Positions 59,583 through 64,000 of a DNA stretch of 64,000 nt are shown here, piece by piece. The position numbers and the translations under genes are program-made. The stretch's first letter is position 1. The number at the start of each line of letters is the position of its first letter. The stretch spans positions 43,813-107,812 of the forward strand of contig CAJQUN010001094.1 of NCBI GenBank assembly GCA_907163345.1, read 5' to 3'. This DNA is from Haberlea rhodopensis. Taxonomy: Eukaryota; Streptophyta; Magnoliopsida; Lamiales; Gesneriaceae. The notes under the pieces are model-generated. The model did not search any database. It had not been told where the DNA came from and worked only from the letters and a program-made list of their open reading frames with translations.

Positions 59583-60602
59583 GAAAAAATCATCCTAGCG
59601 ATCGATCGGCGATTTCCAGCGATCAATCACTCGCCCTAGAAATGAAAAAAAAATAAGTTGGCGATCGATCGGCAATTTCCAGCGATCGATCGTTGAGTAA
59701 TTGTTGAAAATTTGGGAACTTGATTTCTTTCCTTCCTACATGGACTCTAACATATTCCACCAGTCTCCCCTACATATATGGCTCGAAGATCAGACTATTG
59801 GGGACATTAGATAGTTAAGGTAGAATAGTTTATGCTTAGTTTTATATTTCTCTTTCAATTTTGTTGAAGAACGCTACGAAGATCAACACGATCGCGGGAT
59901 TGACGAGCTCGGCGAAGTGGCGATCAGATTAGTATCTCTTCCTTTTGCTTTTGTTTATCTTTTTTCTTAGTCATGTCTAGCTAGTTTTTAATTCTTGGTT
60001 GAGGAAGACAAAACTTTGGATTTATTTATTTTTGGTAGATTCTTATGCTTTTAATTTTTATTGAATATCAATGTTTCCAGATTTTGTTGATATGATTTGT
60101 GTTTGTTTATTGGATTGACAACCTAATAACTTGCATGTAATGTAATGCTAAATTTGATAATTGTTTGATTAATCGAATTTACGAAGCAACTAAGACGGAT
60201 AATTACTTGTTGTTGGTGTTATTAAATTCTTAAGGAAAACAATTTACTAAATTTATATAAACTGTTTGTGTTTATGTTGTTTAGATTTATTACTCACTGG
60301 TTTTGAATGTTATCATGCTTTTAATCTTGATTGCGTATATACAGATTGAATGATTGATGAAGGTTAAATTAGAACACTTGGACCAATTGACTATTAATAA
60401 GGTGATGGAGGAATTAGTTTTCCAATTGATGAATATTCAAATAAAATTGAATTTTGTGAATCAATGAAATAGATTATAATATCCAAGGTAGAGTCGACCG
60501 ATACCAAGAATCACTTTCATTAGTTTAATCTTTGTTTTTTTAATTTTAATTAGTATAATTCAATCTTCACAACCTCATCCTTTTATTTTAATTGTTTTGT
60601 TC
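59583..60602 (+). repeat. 3' LTR of the Athila-like element, part 2
   Basis: Resumes the LTR after the insertion with AAATCATCCTAGCGATCGAT. It includes the GATCGATCG cluster at 59596-59695. Similarity to the 5' LTR ends near 60602. Confidence 0.78.
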
Positions 60603-61361
<759 letters not shown>

Positions 61362-61597
61362 TGGACCAAAATCGTTGACAAAAACCACACTTGCATAAAT
61401 GACAACCTTAGGATTCACAAAATGATCAAACTCAGCCGTCGGATCAACGGCGGCTGTAATAAGATAACATCCCTTTCAACGTTTATGGACCAAAATCGTT
61501 GACAAAAACAACACTTGCATGAATGACAACCTTAGGATTCAAAAAGATCAAACTCAGCCGTCGGATCAACGGCGGCTGTTATACGATACTTTCAACT
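61362..61597 (+). promoter_or_regulatory. Tandem 124-bp block with W-box cores upstream of the MPK3-like gene
   Basis: Two copies start at 61362 and 61486 (period 124). Each begins TGGACCAAAATCGTTGACAA, contains the W-box core TTGAC (61375-61379 and 61499-61503) and ends with a GCCGTCGGATCAACGGCGG segment that is itself partly palindromic. W-boxes are WRKY-factor sites, and MPK3 genes are induced in defence. A regulatory role is inferred from motif and position. Confidence 0.65.
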
Positions 61598-61696
61598 CAA
61601 CACAGTCTACACACTTGACACTACTATGAGTCTTCTTCTCTCTTTCCTCACTCCTGCCATGCACCTCCGATTAAGGAAATCGGATCTTTCTATACG

Positions 61697-61704
61697 TATA
61701 AATA
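61697..61704 (+). promoter_or_regulatory. TATA box of the MPK3-like gene
   Basis: TATAAATA, 109 bp before the ATG at 61813. The leader would be about 80 bp and begins with CATTCCATT-type repeats. Confidence 0.7.
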
Positions 61705-61812
61705 TGCATATCTACATATTCAGAAACATCCATTCCATTCCATTCAGAGGCAAGAAACTTCGAGCTCTTTGACTTGGAAAAGGGTTAATAATAGCAATAT
61801 TTATTGAAAAAA

Positions 61813-63711
61813 ATGACTGATTATGGAGCTGCCGGCGGCCAGTACCCAGGTTTCACGGCGGTGGCCACTCATGGGGGACACTATATACAGTACGATATAT
61901 TTGGTAATAAGTTTGAGATCACCAATAAGTATCGCCCTCCCATTATGCCTATTGGTCGCGGCGCTTACGGGATAGTTTGGTAAGCAATGATTTTTTTTTT
62001 TTTTTGGGGTTATGGAATAAAATTATCCATTCAAGTAATTATTGTTTTTGTGAAGAATTTCGTGCATAATAGTTGATTACAGTCCATGAAATATAGAGAG
62101 GGATTTAGATTTTCTTATTGTTTATGATTATTATTGCTTCTATTGTTATATGAAATCTTGTTATTCACATTTACATTTCCTGCTACACGATTATACGACA
62201 TAATCTGTCAGTGGTTATTTCTTTGACCCGGGAAAGTATTTGGATTACTGGAACTGATGGTCTTGAATTAATGTTAGTTTGAATTGATTGTTGTCTTGTT
62301 TTGTTTGTGAAGCTCGGTTAGGAACATAGAGACTAATGAGATGGTGGCAATCAAGAAGATTGCAAATGCTTTTGATAATTATATGGATGCCAAGAGGACT
62401 CTGCGTGAGATTAAGCTTCTACGACACTTGGATCATGAAAATGTTAGTATTTGTTTTTGGGTTTGACTCTTAAATTTTGGTATTGAGTTTGAACTCTGGC
62501 TGTATATATTTCATTGAAGTTGGTAATAAGAGCTTATTTCTATCATTTGAGACTAAAGAAATTTGATCACAGGTCATTGCTATTAGAGATGTAATTCCAC
62601 CTCCATTAAGAAGAGAATTTTCCGATGTTTACATTGCCACCGAGCTAATGGATACCGATCTTCACCAAATAATTCAGTCTAATCAGAGATTATCAGAGGA
62701 ACACTGTCAGGTAACAAATAATATACATTCAAATTTTCTCAAAAAAGAAAAAAAATACGAACTAATTCTAACATAAACTTTACCACTTTGGCCTGCTTTT
62801 CAGTACTTCATGTATCAGATCCTCCGAGGATTAAAGTACATACATTCGGCAAACGTGATCCACCGGGATTTAAAACCGAGCAACCTACTTCTGAATGCTA
62901 ATTGTGATCTAAAGATATGTGATTTCGGCCTTGCACGGCCCTAACATGGAAAATGAGTTCATGACCGAATATGTGGTGACTAGATGGTACAGGGCACCAG
63001 AGTGTTGTTGAATTCTTCCGAATATACTGATGCAATAGACGTGTGGTCTGTTGGCTGCATTTTCATGGAAATGATGAATCGAAAGCCTTTGTTTGCTGGA
63101 AAAGATCACGTGCATCAATTGAAGTTATTGACAGAGGTATGACTGACATGAAGCTAAAAATAAAGGATTTAACTATGGATTTGACCTTGGTTTCTTCACC
63201 TTAGCTTGTAAAAAACAATAATGATGTTCAATATCTGTTGCAGCTTCTTGGCACGCCCAACGACTCTGATCTTGATTCTAACAAAAACGAGGATGCGAGG
63301 AGATACATACGGCAACTTCCACGACACCCTCGACAGAATCTTGCAAAAGTTTTTCCACATGTAAATCCACTGGCCATTGATCTAGTTGATTAAAATGCTG
63401 ACAATCAACGCCACTAAGAGAATTACAGGTAATATTCTCTATATTATTCTGCAAGTTTGATTCGTAATGTATTTCTGCTAATTCAGTTTTACTACATGTA
63501 CTCATAAAACTGTCGGTTTTCGTGATGTTTCTTTGCAGTTGAAGAAGCTTTGGAACATCCTTACTTTGAAAAATTACATGATATATCAGATGAACCGGCA
63601 TGCCCGGAATCATTCTCTTTCGATTTCGAGCAACGACCGTTGACAGAAGAGCAGATTAAGGAGGAGTTGATATATCAAGAATCTTTGGAGCTAAATCGAA
63701 CTTACGCCTAA
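61813..63711 (+). pseudogene. MPK3-like MAP kinase (group A), frame broken by three 1-base indels
   Basis: Group A MAPKs relay immune and stress signals. Exons: 61813-61979, 62313-62442, 62573-62710, 62804-63136, 63244-63428 and 63539-63711, the six-exon plan of the family. Visible are N-terminus MTDYGAAGGQYPGF, P-loop IGRGAYGIVCS, catalytic-Lys VAIKKIANAFDNYMDAK, HRDLKPSNLL, DFGLARP, WSVGCIFMEMMNRKPLF and C-terminal FSFDFEQ. The short N-terminus fits MPK3 rather than MPK6. An extra base near 62939-62942 gives TAA right after DFGLARP; a missing base at 63002/63003 restores frame. The TEY codons (62964-62972) survive only in the shifted frame. An extra T near 63390 breaks exon 5. Splice sites and TATA are intact, so sequencing error or a young pseudogene both remain possible. 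The C-terminus (IYQESLELNRTYA) diverges from the usual form. Confidence 0.85.
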
Positions 63712-64000
63712 TACAAATGTTCCGTCTACCAATATACTGTATGCTACTGCAATGATCAACAAGAATATTTTGATGAGTTACTAATTACATGGTAGCTATC
63801 ATATCTTCAAGAATATGGAGACTGGAGTCATGATGGGGAATGAAGTGCTTGGTTTCTTGGACAAATGAGATAAAGTCCTGTTTGATTCGAACCGGGCCTA
63901 TGATGCTTTTTTGCTGGACTAGGCTTGGTACCTGGGCAAGTTCCTCAAGGCATTGATGTGTTTGATAGGATAATTCTTTTTTAATTTTTTCTGTAAGGGC
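63712..64000. other. 3' flank of the MPK3-like gene
   Basis: Probable 3' UTR and flank. No further gene can be supported before the window ends. Confidence 0.5.

Larger units (their letters stand above)
53626..60602 (+). mobile_element. Athila-like Ty3/gypsy element, internally deleted, 3' LTR interrupted
   Basis: The 5' LTR is 53626 to about 55042 and the 3' LTR starts at 57436 (both TGAYGTGASTAGAAAT then GACAC). The 3' LTR is split by an insertion at 57722-59582 and stops matching near 60602, so it lacks its last part. The primer-binding-site-like TGGTGTCGTTGCTGGGGA (55048-55065) is a degraded form of the TGGCGCCGTTGCCGGGGA site of Athila-like elements. The interior is only 2.4 kb: gag and protease remnants, then typical Athila 3' untranslated sequence. 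RT, RNase H and integrase are missing. Confidence 0.8.

Overview
The window is nuclear DNA from a flowering plant, almost certainly a eudicot. Genes are split by GT-AG introns, intergenic DNA is AT-rich, and most of the sequence is plant LTR retrotransposons and small DNA transposons. An asterid such as a member of the Lamiales is possible, but that is only an impression from the copia and MPK3-like proteins.

Genes. Only four loci look like host genes. (1) 595-1752 (+): the last four exons of a class III HD-ZIP regulator, closest by eye to REVOLUTA; the rest lies before the window. (2) 5291-5527 (-): a small intronless gene for a plant-specific protein with a PPRRGxVKxxIF motif. (3) 49810-52810 (+): a complete three-exon gene for an ICR/RIP coiled-coil partner of ROP GTPases. 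(4) 61813-63711 (+): a six-exon MPK3-like MAP kinase gene whose reading frame is broken by three single-base indels, two of them flanking the TEY activation-loop sequence. A decayed fragment of an NST1-like gene lies at 11022-11620.

Layout. 1-12 kb holds host genes plus small non-autonomous elements, several with target-site duplications (TSDs) readable directly: three members of a CCGGTT-rich hAT-like family, two other hAT-like elements and a 352-bp TRIM. 12.8-34.2 kb is a nested retroelement block: two copia elements of one family in opposite orientation (13382-22080 minus, 24010-33998 plus), each with a 5-bp TSD. The first is inserted in an older LTR relic; the second carries a solo LTR in its leader. 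34.3-48.5 kb is older repeat debris: a possible TIR element, an LTR with heat-shock-element-like motifs, an Athila-like gypsy remnant split by a second solo LTR, MITE-like and foldback repeats, and long LTR relics. 48.6-53 kb is the ICR gene. 53.6-60.6 kb is an internally deleted Athila-like gypsy element whose 3' LTR is split by another LTR. 60.6-64 kb is the MPK3-like gene with a duplicated upstream block.

Main unexplained pattern. Several apparently unrelated retroelement families each carry their own iterated, near-palindromic short motif in non-coding LTR or leader DNA: GCGATCGATCGC, GGCGAT/ATCGCC with GCCTGAGGC, CTAGGGTT-AACCCTAG, and GGAGCTC. This recurrence is the best candidate for something not previously described.

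No searches or alignments were run. All identities are by eye, and family names are from recognition of conserved motifs.
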